Origin: Glossina fuscipes
Taxonomy: Eukaryota > Arthropoda > Insecta > Diptera > Glossinidae
DNA: 64,000 nt
Assembly: GCF_014805625.2 (NCBI RefSeq)
Contig: NW_023998433.1
Coordinates: 838,420 to 902,419, forward strand
Reading direction: 5' to 3'
Shown here in pieces: positions 36,073 through 47,165 of this stretch. Each line of letters begins with the position of its first letter. Position 1 is the first letter of the stretch. The notes beneath the pieces are model-generated. The model was given only the letters and a program-made list of their open reading frames with translations. It had not been told where the DNA came from and searched no databases. A program made the translations under genes and the position numbers.

Positions 36073-36996
36073 GTAAGTTTTTTCCTTCGATTCCTTTGCA
36101 GTTATTTGAAATATTAACATAGCTAACTTAGTAAAAGCTTTTGACAACTTTAAATTTAAATGAACTGTTAAGCTAACGTTACGAAAAGCTTTAGGTTTGT
36201 AAAAACACTTGCAAATGTTATCGCAACGTTAACCACAACTTTGAAGAGTGGATATGATGAACGAAATTTTGTTGAAAACTTAATTGAAATGGATATGTGA
36301 TATAAAATGAAGCCATTTACTTAAACTTTCAAGGAAAGTGTACGGGTTATATAAGCGAAATATGAAAATGTTGTTCTCTGCTCGCCCTCTACATTCGATA
36401 TTATGCCCTCTGTTAAATTTACAATTTACAAGATGAAAAGTTTCTCTTTAGCCTCTAAAGCGAATTACGTGAAGTAAACATATGACAATCGTTTGACGTC
36501 TTCCTTTTACGCCTGGTCGACATAATTTTCGCTTCGAGTTTCTAGTTTTCTTTAGAAAAAATACAGATAACTATGTTGAGAAAAACTATAAATGATGGCG
36601 TCAAACTGAGAATACTTACTTTGTCTGGCACGTAATAAGAAAATTCTTAAAAATAACGATTTAAATATAATACGATCATACAAAATCGTTCTTCTGAAGA
36701 ACCAGTTATAAGTGTACGATAAGCTGAGTGTACAACTTCCGTCGATACCGAAAAAAACGAAAAAATAACATTAAAAAGAGACTTGTAAAATAATAATTTA
36801 CCAATTAATCATAAAAAACCAGTAAAATAATATTTCTTTTGACCGGAACCATTTTTCCTGATATTTATTTAATTTCCTAAATTGTGTGGAAATAAAATCG
36901 TACTACAGATTAAGCTTCATTTTCACAAGAAATTGCAAGTCGGGACAAGTTTTCGATAAATTTCTGTTTTGTGGTTTTTTTCGGCATTATTATTTG
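36073..36996. other. Non-coding DNA, nothing recognised
   Basis: A/T-rich; no exon or repeat recognised. Confidence 0.5.
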
Positions 36997-37310
36997 TATA
37001 CCCATCGTTATGGGGCTATTCATTTTTTCAAAACATTGCCAGTTTCCAAAAGGATAAGGATTCGGAGAACCCATAAAGTGCATTTATTCTTGATCAGCAT
37101 TAAAACCTGAACCGGTTAAATTAAGTCCGCCTGTCCGTCTACCTAATGCCTGCTCTAAACATTCTTCTGGCTGCAAGAATGCAGGAGGAAGGAATCGACT
37201 TTAAAACGGTCCACATAGATCACCTTCATTACTTGTTACTCATAAAGTAAACCACATTCACTGTGTAAATTTCTCCACTTTTATTTTAAAACTAGAAAAA
37301 ACTGAGAGAA
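36997..37310 (+). repeat. Dispersed fly repeat, copy E (5' half)
   Basis: TATACCCATCG start, CCAAAAGGATAAGGATTCGG box, core ATTTATTCTTGATCAGCATT (about 37083), then CCGCCTGTCCGTCTACC and a TTACTTGTTACTCATAAAG box. The second half and the 3' palindrome are absent. Confidence 0.72.
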
Positions 37311-37498
37311 AAATGTCGTAATTTGCTTCGTTTGTTAGCGGCAAAAACTCCAATGATTTTTTTTTTGTTTTTTTTTTATTATTTTTCTTTATTTAAATCA
37401 TTCTAAGAACGTCAATAATCGGTGGGCGTAGGAGCAAGCGTGGCTGACGTGACTGATATAAGTTGGAATTTACTTTTGAACAATTTTCGAAGGTTCGC

Positions 37499-37504
<6 letters not shown>

Positions 37505-37536
<32 letters not shown>
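37505..37536. repeat. (TC)n microsatellite, left of GC-rich island
   Basis: About 16 TC units in the same orientation as the tract at 38139-38164. Confidence 0.95.
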
Positions 37537-37539
<3 letters not shown>

Positions 37540-38138
37540 ATAGTGGTTTGAACTCGGTTTGAGCTTTGCTCACTTATCCTCATAGGGTATCGTTTCCCTT
37601 ACTAAACGAAAGAGGTTGGGACTCCGCCTAGTGAGAATGCAACGCCCATGCGTATTGTATTGACTGGTTCACTATTACTGCAGCTTCCTCTGCAGATACT
37701 ATCCCAAACCGAGTTTTCACGTCGTATAGGATCTGATGCTAAGTCTGACCCGAGGCTTTCATAGTCTTCTTTCATTACTCACTTTTCTCTTTATATCAGG
37801 TACCACGGGTGTCAGGAGTCCCCGAAGCAACCTTCTAGCTTCGGTCTGTCAGCGGGAACGGCCCATTGTGGAAGTGTCGCGGTGACTGTGGTTGGCCCAA
37901 ATCGCGGGCTCGGTGTGGAGTTGCATAGCAACCGGGTGTGTCTGTCCCAAAAAAAGACAGAGGTTTTAGATAGTGCCCCACCCTCACCAGTGGGGGAGAT
38001 ACGCCCATATTCGTATCTCCACTGGAGCTCAAGGTTTTCCTCGGGGCATTGACTGTACGTTCCCACACCCCGTGTGCCATCGGGCACGGTGGAGTTAAGG
38101 CTTCATGGCAGGCATCCACATTAAGCACCTAGAGACAT
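37537..38138. mobile_element. GC-rich structured island inside a (TC)n tract
   Basis: About 600 bases near 50% G+C in a window that is otherwise about two-thirds A+T. It is bounded on both sides by (TC)n in the same orientation, as if inserted into a TC microsatellite. It contains clear inverted repeats: CCGAAGC/GCTTCGG at 37822-37844, and a 14-bp stem with a 3-base bulge (CCAGTGG..AGATACG with CGTATCTCCACTGG) at 37987-38025. Frames are open on both strands, as expected from base composition, and none resembles a known protein. A truncated non-LTR retrotransposon UTR, a SINE-like RNA or another inserted RNA-derived sequence is possible. I do not recognise it. Confidence 0.45.
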
Positions 38139-38164
38139 TTCTCTTTCTCTCTCTCTCTCTCTCT
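38139..38164. repeat. (TC)n microsatellite, right of GC-rich island
   Basis: CTCTTT followed by about nine CT units. Confidence 0.95.
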
Positions 38165-39239
38165 GATGACAATTATCGAAGTATTAAATAACTGTTATTA
38201 TATCGAATTCTTATAAAAAGTTATTCACTTACATTAATTTTCATATCTCACAGAATGGAGTTACATTGACTTTATTTTTCAAGTATATTTACGTGTCTGG
38301 CCAATTCTTTACAAAATTTAAGGTCTCAAACATTCACACGATTTTAAAGAACTAATCACACATATAACCTTTTATTTAATTTCCATGGTTGAAATGTTGA
38401 AATGGGCGTGACCCAGGATAAGAATTTTAATAAAATTTGAAATAATTTAAAGGATATCAAGAAATGTTTTAGTCTTTGATCCTTTAATACGGTATAGGAT
38501 GCACTAAGTCATACATTAACGAACAATTATTTGCTACTGTTCACATTTAATGCTTCAGCGCACTCTTTTAAGAGAAGCTATGTAATTATAATAAAATCAT
38601 CAAAAGATTATCTATTATGCAAAGAATGTCCAAGACAATACGAAATGAATTGTCTTTGAACTTTAAATTTCTCCTCTCATTTTAATGCAAAACTTGCCTG
38701 AAGCAAATTTCCTTTGATTTTACGTTAAAATCTATTTTCCCTTGAATTATTATCATTATTATTTTTCTCTCTCCCTTCTTCATCGGTTACATTTTTATGA
38801 CAAAAAGGTGACCTTGACTTTACTCATTACGTTACAATATGTACAAAATAAATAGAAAAATATACTTGTCCGCAATATAGAAAAAAAGGGGAAAAATTTT
38901 CAAAGCTATTATTTTACTATCTCGTCTTTTGCACCTCAAAAATGACTGAACATTTTCATTTTTCTTGCTTCTCTTTTTTTTTTAATTTTTTTTAACTTCT
39001 CTTTGCGGGCAACGCAAAAGCTGTTTAGAAAAAATTGCATCGAAATGAAAGTTAAATGAAGCGCATTATTAATAAAACGAAACCGAACGCAGAAACAAAA
39101 GTGAACGCAGCTTTCTTTGTATTAATAAATAGTCTCCTCACCTAATACCCTTACCAACTGATAGGCGTGGTATTCGACTTTGTCGGACACAAACTGCTCC
39201 TTTTAAAAGCTTGCGTAAGCGATAAATTTTAGCTATGGT
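38165..39239. other. Non-coding DNA, nothing recognised
   Basis: A/T-rich, no gene-like frame. Confidence 0.5.
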
Positions 39240-39415
39240 CAACATCATCGTAACTGAGGAGGTGAGAATAGTGACTATTAAGTCTGTGTTCGCAGATTCA
39301 AATCTCAGAGTTTACTTTGATCGTTGCCATAGCGAGTGTTCAGTGCTAGGATGCGGCCACTACTTCGCTATTTTCTTCCCCGTTCCCCACTTCGTTCTAA
39401 TTAAAAAGAACAAAA
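39240..39415 (+). repeat. tRNA-derived SINE-like copy
   Basis: A-box-like AACTGAGGAGGTGAG (about 39251), then B-box-like AGATTCAAATCTC (about 39294). These are followed by GTTTACTTTGATCGTTGCCA, the same body segment as at 26595 (TTTTACTTTGGTCGT) and 3455. It ends in an A-rich run near 39415. Confidence 0.5.
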
Positions 39416-40004
39416 AAAAATTGTCCTTATCTAGCATATTAAGTCACCATAGAGAATTTTTTTTAGCAGAAAACTTACAATTGTATCTTTATTGGGAAAT
39501 CATTATAAACTCTCTATAATGAATGCAAAGTTTCGTTCATTTGCGAGAAAAAACATATTAAAACATGTCTAATTTTCACGGTCTTCTATGAAAGAATGTG
39601 ATAAAAAAGTAGAACAAATGTCATGACATAACCTACAAAAAAAAAAAAAAAAAAGTTGATAGTTTTAAGAAATGAAGTTGCATTGTAGTTGGTAAATAGT
39701 AGTAGCAAATTTGCTAAACTGTTTGGTCCAAGGAGAAGTGGGCAAAAGGAGAAACAATTTAAGCGAAAGATTAAAAGATAAATTAATTTTTAGGTTAAGT
39801 AGTCTTAGGGTTTTTAGTGCAGTAGGGTTATTAAAGCAAAATGGAAAAACTATTACATCCTTATCATCTGGCGGATGTGTAGAAATTTAAAAACAAATCA
39901 TGTCTAAAACGTAATACGATCTTGAGATGTTTTTTATTCTTTTTTTAATATAAACATTTTTTCCCTTGGCTATCCAAAAAATAGTTAGTTGTAATCGAAA
40001 AAGG
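39416..40004. other. Non-coding DNA
   Basis: Contains an A18 homopolymer at about 39638-39655. Nothing else recognised. Confidence 0.5.
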
Positions 40005-40250
40005 CCGATCATGAAGTACGTTACACCACATCCCCTAAAAGAGCTACGTACCTATATTTTTTTTTATAAAATATACAAAAATATTATCTTATTGTCATAT
40101 AATAGCAATAAACCCAACTAATAAATAAAACTCATGTGATCAAAATTTAATGAAGTTAAGTTTTTTTTTACGCTATTTTCATCACAAAATACCAAAAATT
40201 ATAGTTTATCGCTTTATAAAGGATTGAATTTCACGTAAATTTTTAATGGA
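40005..40250 (-). repeat. Repeat sharing GCCGATCAT..TAC end
   Basis: AGGCCGATCATGAAGTAC here matches AAGCCGATCATCAAATAC at 53208-53225. Downstream both carry CATCATAAA/CATCACAAA-type boxes with AAAATATTA or AAAATACCA. Probably the minus-strand 3' end of a second dispersed repeat family. Confidence 0.4.
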
Positions 40251-40774
40251 ATGACCCTACATGAGGTTTGGGCAACTTTTTTCGCCAATTTTCTGCGAGG
40301 CCAGAATAAGTTCTGGTAGTGAAGTCAGATACAATCCATTTACGGCATTGCTGCGTGCGAGTAAATCGCATTATTTGCAATATTAATCGTAGCAAGTCAG
40401 ACTCGAAGACATCACGGGGTGGCGGTCGCGCATTCGTCGCCTATATGATCCAAATTAAATACAATGCATTTGTACATTAAATCGCTATTCTTGACATATT
40501 TTCATCATAAACTTTTTAAATAAAAATCTTGATGCAGTATAAAAACTTTTTGGTTTCTAAATCTATATCTACACAGGGTGGGGGTAGAAGTGCGGCGAAA
40601 ATGTTCCCATACCCATAAGATTTCTACATATCAGTTAACATACCAAGATACTATTTTTCGTAGCTTTTTCCTTAGACAAATAAAATTTCGTACATTTTTT
40701 TAAAATAAATAATAATAACTTTTTAAAATAAGATGTGAAAAGTTCTTGTCAAAAAATAGTCCCATTAGATACAT

Positions 40775-40905
40775 TTCAGATACAAAAGGATTCGTCCTTG
40801 GCCTAAAAATTTATCAGAATGTACTAAAAATTCGTAATCTATAGGCCGAATACAAAAATGCGTAATCAGACGGACAAACATGCTTAAATTAATATAAAAA
40901 CTAAT
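40775..40905 (-). repeat. Dispersed repeat, subfamily 2, minus copy
   Basis: On the minus strand: TTTAAGCATGTTTGTCCGTC, CCTATAGATTACGAATTTTT, then TTTAGGCCAAGGACGAATCC. The same order occurs at 60825-60975 and, on the plus strand, at 14191-14490. Confidence 0.55.
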
Positions 40906-41478
40906 TCGTTATGTACTGCGTACATTCGTACAAAGTTAATATATCCACTATGCTGAAGAGTGTAACCAGGGAGATTATTGTGATTAAATTTATAAAAAAG
41001 TCGATTACAACAGATATTTTTGAAAAAATGTGAAAAAATAATTGAATTTGCAACGGATATTACCACTGATATCATTTAAAAAAGAAAAACATGTGCACAT
41101 ATATATAAGTATAATTTTCAATGTCCCACAGCTTCAGAAAGATCAATATACAAAAACGGTTCTTTTTTTCTGTTTCCTTTAAATGTAATAGTTTGCCGAA
41201 TAAGAAAATTTTTATAATATTATTATTATTATATCTTTCAACTATAGTGGCCGCCGTTGTAATCTTCAGTGTGAATTCAGAGTGACAATATAGATGAAAA
41301 ATTCCCAATCCTTGCAATTTGAAAGGCTACCGTCATTAATAATGCCGTTAATAAAGAATTTATTGAATATACTATGGAGAAGTGTTAGAAGTCTTTTGTC
41401 TCACGGGGCGTTGTCTGATTAAAAGTGAAAGCACAAAATCATTATACCCTTGTGCTTATGAAGATTACTTCTTCTCTT
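40906..41478. other. Non-coding DNA, nothing recognised
   Basis: A/T-rich, including a short ATT repeat at 41217-41233. Confidence 0.5.
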
Positions 41479-41885
41479 TTACTATACCCACCACTGTGAG
41501 AGTGGGTTACAATAATTTTGTTTTTTTCATAATTTATGTAACATCTAAAAAGACTCTTCAGAGACCCTATAAACTATATATATGTTCTTGACCAGCGGCG
41601 GAATTCTGAGCTGATTTATCCATATCTGTTCTCATCTGTGTGTCTGTGTCGTGTCGAAAATGGGCGAAACTGGTCAAAGCAGAAGCCGGCAGTGACGCAT
41701 AAACTCAACGCAATTCCATTTTTTTTAAAGAAAAACTCCGGGTTTTTCTTCATTGCTCAGAAATCATAAAAATTAGAGGGCGGAAATTTTCCACATTTAA
41801 TTTACGAAACACTGCTCTTTAAATGCAAAAATGTAAAAAAATCGCCAATGCCCACACAAAATTACAAATGTAACTTTAAATTTTT
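41479..41885 (+). repeat. Dispersed fly repeat, copy F
   Basis: Starts CTATACCCACCACTG. The core is CTATATATATGTTCTTGACC (about 41574), followed by CATCTGTGTGTCTGTGTCG, a TTCTTCATTGCTCAGAAA box and AATCGCCAATGCCCAC near the end. The 3' palindrome is not visible. Confidence 0.65.
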
Positions 41886-42540
41886 TTTTTCACTTTTTTG
41901 ACCTTTTATGCTTATTGATCACAAGGCACACAAGGCAGAATGTTTACAACTATCTTGTACATTCGTTAAATGAAGATATGCCTACAAATGCGTTAATTCT
42001 AAAATGAATATAACAGAGACTGCGACCTGGTGGATTAATATGTTGTTAATAATGCCAGCGATTAGAGTATCAAAGATACAAAGTTGAAGAGTAGAACGCA
42101 AAAGCATAGATAAGTAGGTATGCGAGATTCGATTACTTTTATTTCTTTATATTTATTTATTTATTTTTTATTTTTTTTCGCATGCAAATATAGCTTTGCA
42201 ATATCTATCTCTATTCGAGGCATTCAATGCATTCTAAAGCTAAGTATAAATTTTTTCGTTTTTGGTATATTGGAAACTAACCGAATAATGCAGCAAGCAT
42301 ACTCATGCATATGCATACCCACCCACACATAAAGAAGTATAAACACGCAGCCATATCATTGCTGTCTTTGCAAATGTTGCCGAGTATGCGTATATGTCAT
42401 GCACTTTTTCTACTGTTTTTGCCTCAATGACAAAATTGTAGAATTGCTTTTGTTGGTAATATTTGGTGGTCTGTTTAATTTGTATGCAATATTTAGGATA
42501 CATTTCAACCCTTTTATTATCGCTCGTCTTTAAGCAAAGT
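41886..42540. other. Non-coding DNA, nothing recognised
   Basis: A/T-rich; no gene or repeat recognised. Confidence 0.5.
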
Positions 42541-42580
42541 AGACTCTTGCCTACTCGGCCACCCAGGCGGATACGTTAAT
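42541..42580 (-). repeat. SINE head fragment
   Basis: On the minus strand CCGCCTGGGTGGCCGAGTAG then GCAAGAGTCT. It matches the head of the copy at 52980-53150 (CCGTCTGAGTGGCCGAGTGA then GCAAGAGTCT), including the flank TATCCG. It is truncated after the A box. Confidence 0.6.
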
Positions 42581-43942
42581 TTACAAGTTTGTATGTTTGC
42601 ATGAGATCGCCTCCACAAATGCGATATCATTTTTTACTATGATTACTGAAAATTACTTAAAAATGTAGAATTGTAAATAACTACCTATTGGATCTTTTAT
42701 AGTTATTTGAATAATAGATAACTTTCCTACTCTCATTGTTTTAGATTTGCTTCACAGGTCTCTTATTTCAAGGATACTATGCGGAATTTCGGAAGTGTAA
42801 AGTAATAGTAGTAACATTTACGCGATCACAGGGTTTTTCTTTTTCATTCACATTGCATATATGTACATACTTTTAATGAGGCTTGGCGGAGAGAGAGAAG
42901 ATATGACGGACTGGAAATCAACTCCAGCGTCTTACAAACAACAAAAAGAATAATCTTCATTAATTCCAAAAAAGTCAAGGAGGGGGTCAAGTGACTCATT
43001 TTAAAAGAAACATAAAACCTTTACCTTTACCTTGAAGAAGAAGAAAAGAGATATTTACTTTTCTTCTTTTTCTTTTTTTTTTTTTTTAATAACTTTGACC
43101 TAATGAAGTGAGAGTTAGAATGAATGTTGAAAAGTGTAATAAATTTTTGTATAGATTCTAACGAATTTTCGTAGGTTAACTTTAGATTTTTTTGTATGTT
43201 TACTTATTTCGTATATTTTTGTACTTAAAAATGTTTAAAAGATTTGTTTGTCATTCGACTTACTGTCAGTTTAAGAGTTACTTTTCATCCATATTAGTTT
43301 ATGCCTAAGCATTTTCATATTTTTTATAGCATACATGCGGCTTTTTAAAGTATGCAAATATAGTTTACTTTGAACACACAGCAACATACATATACACACT
43401 TACACGGCCATACACTCAAGGTTATATCCGGTATACTTTACTTTGCCTCTTCTTTTTTTTTTCGTTCTATTTTCCTTAGAATTTTAACAATGTTTGCCCA
43501 CTCTGCTCCTGGGCTTTGTTCCGTTCTCTTTTACTTAATCAAGCACAATGCTTAACGTGACTGTCAGATATACTAAAACAAAATTCTTTTTTGTAACATA
43601 AGAATGTTTAAGGTTATATTTTATCAAGCAAATTTACAACGAAAGCAAAGATTTAAAAACATTATCGGCGAGCAAAACCGACTTGGGCTATACCTTACAC
43701 TCCTTCGTCTAATATAATTTTTCAACGTACTCCTTAACTTATTAAAAATTTAACTTTATTGACTAGTAAAAGGCGAAAGATTTATTCGACAACTGAAGAG
43801 AAGCCAGAGAAGCCATTGAAGCCAAGTCCTATTTCTTTTGAAAGCCCTTAATCAAAAAAAAAAAAATATATATCATTTTGCAGCATAAATCATAAAGAAC
43901 TAGAAACAGCACACATTCTTACCGATATAAAAGCACTTTCAT
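42581..43942. other. Non-coding DNA, nothing recognised
   Basis: A/T-rich with a T tract at 43071-43087. Confidence 0.5.
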
Positions 43943-44659
43943 ATGGGAGGGCATTCAAAAAGAGGTTCCATGTCGTACCAGCTTTTTACCTCCATTGAAT
44001 ATGTTATGTCATAATCAATCATTTCTGTTAAACTGTATTAAAAATGGAAAAAAATGTTTTGCATATAACGGGTTTCAAGACAACATAAGGCTCTTTAGGG
44101 GAAGTAGTCTTCAAAATGAATCGCTCCCACTTATTGTCCTTGTGGCAAAAAATATCAATACAAAAAGTTTAATCGAAATACCTAAGAAATCATGACCAAA
44201 AATATCGAACAGAAGTATATATGGATGGACATCGGGTAAATCCATTGAGGGATATATAAATTTAAATTGTTTTAGAAAACGGCTCTGAGCCGATTCATGT
44301 AACAAAGATTGAATTTATTTCCACTCGTATTCGTTGTGGGTGTTGCATGCACCCGTAAAGACTTAATATACTTTTAGAGCTAGTGTTGTAGCATATAAAA
44401 ACTAAATTCTGTTCTTGTTTTTCTTTTTTCGTTTTTTTTAGTTCATATGTTAGTTATACTTATTATATTATTATTTATAGTAGGTTATGCGAGCCTGAAA
44501 TTGTCGCAATAGAATATCATAAATATTAAAATCGATTCCTTATAAAGACACTGTGTGAGAATAACATTGAATTTGATTCGACAGTATTTCGAGTTGCACG
44601 CCCGGTACTGAAAGTTGTTCATTTTTCTGCACGCAGAAATCGGGATTAACGACATCATG

Positions 44660-44740
44660 AACTATATATATTCTTGATAATATTAAAATCCTGATTTGAT
44701 AAAGTTGGGACCGTTCTTCCAACTGTTCATTCCTGTCTTC
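44660..44740 (+). repeat. Dispersed repeat core fragment
   Basis: AACTATATATATTCTTGATA followed 40 bases later by GACCGTTCTTCCAACTGTTC resembles the core and CCGTC box of the TATACCC repeat. It may be an insertion into the mariner relic, which would explain its interrupted 5' half. Confidence 0.4.
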
Positions 44741-44820
44741 CTTGGCCGGCTTCTCGCTTCGACTTTCCTCTGTTCCCAATCATCAAAATTGGTATAAATA
44801 ATTATGACTTTACATCCGAT

Positions 44821-45152
44821 TCATTTTTTGTGGATGTTTTGGGCATAAAACGTGTGGCAACGAAGTTTGTTCCGAAATTGCGAAATTTTGACTTAAATTG
44901 TTCGTAACTTTTTGGCCAAAGACAACATTGTTGTCATACCTTAGCCACCGTTTTCGGCGATGGAGACTTGGTCTCCACCGACCTTTCCCGTCTCCAAAAT
45001 TGAAGAGACCCATTAAATGACAGAAACAACGGTTTCTCCAACGTTAAGTAAACAAAGACGGCATCGCTGGAAGACCTAAAAATCATACCAAAAAGAGCGT
45101 ATCAGCAAAACTTCGAGGAGGCAGAGAAAGTAGATGAATTGGCGGATAAGTA
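44821..45152 (+). pseudogene. irritans-type mariner transposase relic, internally deleted
   Basis: Reads FFVDVLGIKRVATKFVPK and NFDLN, the segment that normally precedes the first catalytic Asp. It then jumps, in a different frame, to VRNFLAKDNIVVIP, a stop, PPFS, which belongs after the second catalytic Asp. About 150 codons between them are missing. Next, through further frame changes, come PKLKRPIK and TKTASLEDLKIIPKRAYQQ with NFEEAEK, the usual irritans C-terminal blocks. The SPDLAP core is disrupted by a small TGGAGAC/GTCTCCA hairpin. Clearly inactive. Confidence 0.82.
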
Positions 45153-45198
45153 AATAATATATGAGAAAAAAAAGCCCCCAGTTTTTGAACGCACCCTA

Positions 45199-47039
45199 TA
45201 TGCTTTTGGGTTGGCCACAGATCCAAAATTTAAATGTTAAGCGTAATCACCCCGAAATAAACAAAGAACATTACCTTACATCTCTTAGCAGATATGACTT
45301 ACAAAGTATAATAGAAACAATTATTAGAATGATTTTAAACGCAAAAGCGGAAAAATGGACGTTGGCCATGGCTCAAACTTTTATTCTTTAAATGAGACTG
45401 GCAATAATCGATTGATTGGAACTAGGTGTTGGATGAACTCACACAAAGTTAACATACTCTCGCAAACAAATACGTTTAAATTTAATTAAAAGCAGATAAA
45501 GGACACATTAAAAATTTCAATTTCAATGCCTTTCCGCGAAGCATCACTTAACTTTTTTAAAGAAAGTAATTTAGCTGAATTCATTTTTACTTAGTTAGCA
45601 TAAATTCTTGTAAATATTTTTTCTCAGGATTTAATTTCATTTTTTTTCACGTAAAATTTTTAGTGAAAGTTTGTAAGAACAAACTATAATATAATCTGCA
45701 GCCATCCCAATTGTAATATAAAAAATTGATGAAACTAACCGAAGGTTATACTTTATTTCTTGAACAATTCACAAGAACATGTGAAAGGCGCATAGAAAAC
45801 AGCATCGAATAACAACAACAAGGTTACAATTGTAAAATGTAGCCAAATAAAAATCCAACAAAGAAGAAAGAAATTAATTCAGATAGAACGAATTTTGAAT
45901 ACCTCTTATTGAATGGATTGGTCACGTATTGTTCTTTGTAACTTTAACGAAATTTCGTTGAGCTTCTCTGCTTTCGAAGGTCTCTTTAATTGCTTGTGAA
46001 AAATTTAATATTTCAAGCTGATTAATAACGTGTCTAAGAAGTAGACGCGACACAAGAAAAGGGTAAATTAATATATATTAAGGTGCACTCAAAGTACCAG
46101 CAACATTTAAGAACATTGCAAAGGAGACAAAACGAGATTGCAAAGAATACTTTTCACTTACTTAGAAATCATGTTCAACAACAATGAAAATAACAGAAAA
46201 ATTCTGCTTTTTTTTTTTTTCTTCTTTTTTATTCTGCTTAATTGACCAAATATTTTATAGCATTTTTGATACAACGGCAGAAATTTTTAAATTGAATCCG
46301 CGATTCGTAAAGAGAAAATTCATTTTGCTTTTTATTTTGTTTTCTATTGACGTAAAAAGAGTTATTAGAAGTCGGTTCTGTCCTCCGAAGGAAATAGTAA
46401 TTTTTATTTATATTTATATTTAAGTAGATGTAGTAGTTAATATTTTGTCCGAGTTGCTTTTAGGCTCCGTTTCGCCATGAATTTTATATGTATTTTTAAC
46501 AAAATTGTTGCAATTAAAACAAGAGGCAATATTTGCCTAAGTAATTAGTGAATGAATTTAGCCGCTTGCTCCAGGAAAGATAAAAAAAGTGCCAAAAATT
46601 GCTTTGAAATAACAAAATGTGATGTTGCCTTAGATAGCTGATATGTTAATTATATCGAACAGGGAGTGTTCGAAACGGCTACTAGTCGTTTACTTCCTTT
46701 CGACTAAAAACACAGTAATCTGTTGATGATTCAGAAATCTACTTGATGATGTTTAGGCGAAATAAACTTCTTTCATGTGATATATGATAACAGATATAAC
46801 ATGGAATCACCACTACAGTCCAGACTCGGCCAGAATCGGCAGTCAGCCTAGTGAATAGGAATCGACGAAAGTCATTCAAAGCGACTAAAGTTTTGTCACT
46901 AAAATAGCTATAACCTATAAATTAATGGTCCGATTAGCGTGATATATGGATACATTTCGTTTCACACTTGATACTATTTAAAAATTATATACACTCATCA
47001 ATACAAACGACATCTATACATCCTATAATTTTATTGTCC
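45199..47039. other. Non-coding DNA, nothing recognised
   Basis: A/T-rich; no gene-like frame. Confidence 0.5.
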
Positions 47040-47165
47040 GAGGTTCTCGTCTCACCGTTAACTATGTCAATCGATTCAGAAATCCACCTTCTAAGTCGGT
47101 TTAAGTATGACTGTTCGCCTATTTGTTGTTCAATAACAAAGCACGAGTCCCGTTCAAACTGGTTT
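47040..47165 (+). repeat. Dispersed repeat fragment
   Basis: TCTAAGTCGGTTTAAGTATG with ACTGTTCGCCTATTTG resembles the segment after the core in the copy at 6807-7640 (TCTAAATCGGTTTAGGCATG). Short and diverged. Confidence 0.4.

Larger units (their letters stand above)
43943..45198 (+). mobile_element. Probable dead irritans-type mariner
   Basis: The right end GTTTTTGAACGCACCCTA, directly before TA (45199-45200), has the look of an irritans-type mariner TIR. The left end TGGGAGGGCATTCAAAAAG after TA (43942-43943) shares the GC-TTCAAAAA segment in inverted form. The ~1.26 kb between them equals a usual mariner length. The first ~850 bases show no transposase similarity I can read, so the left boundary is uncertain. 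Confidence 0.5.

Noticed and set aside
37812..38128. Two overlapping minus-strand frames of 91 and 97 codons, and an 82-codon plus-strand frame
   Set aside because: Open on several frames at once because the segment is GC-rich. No protein motif; the hairpins argue for RNA or UTR.
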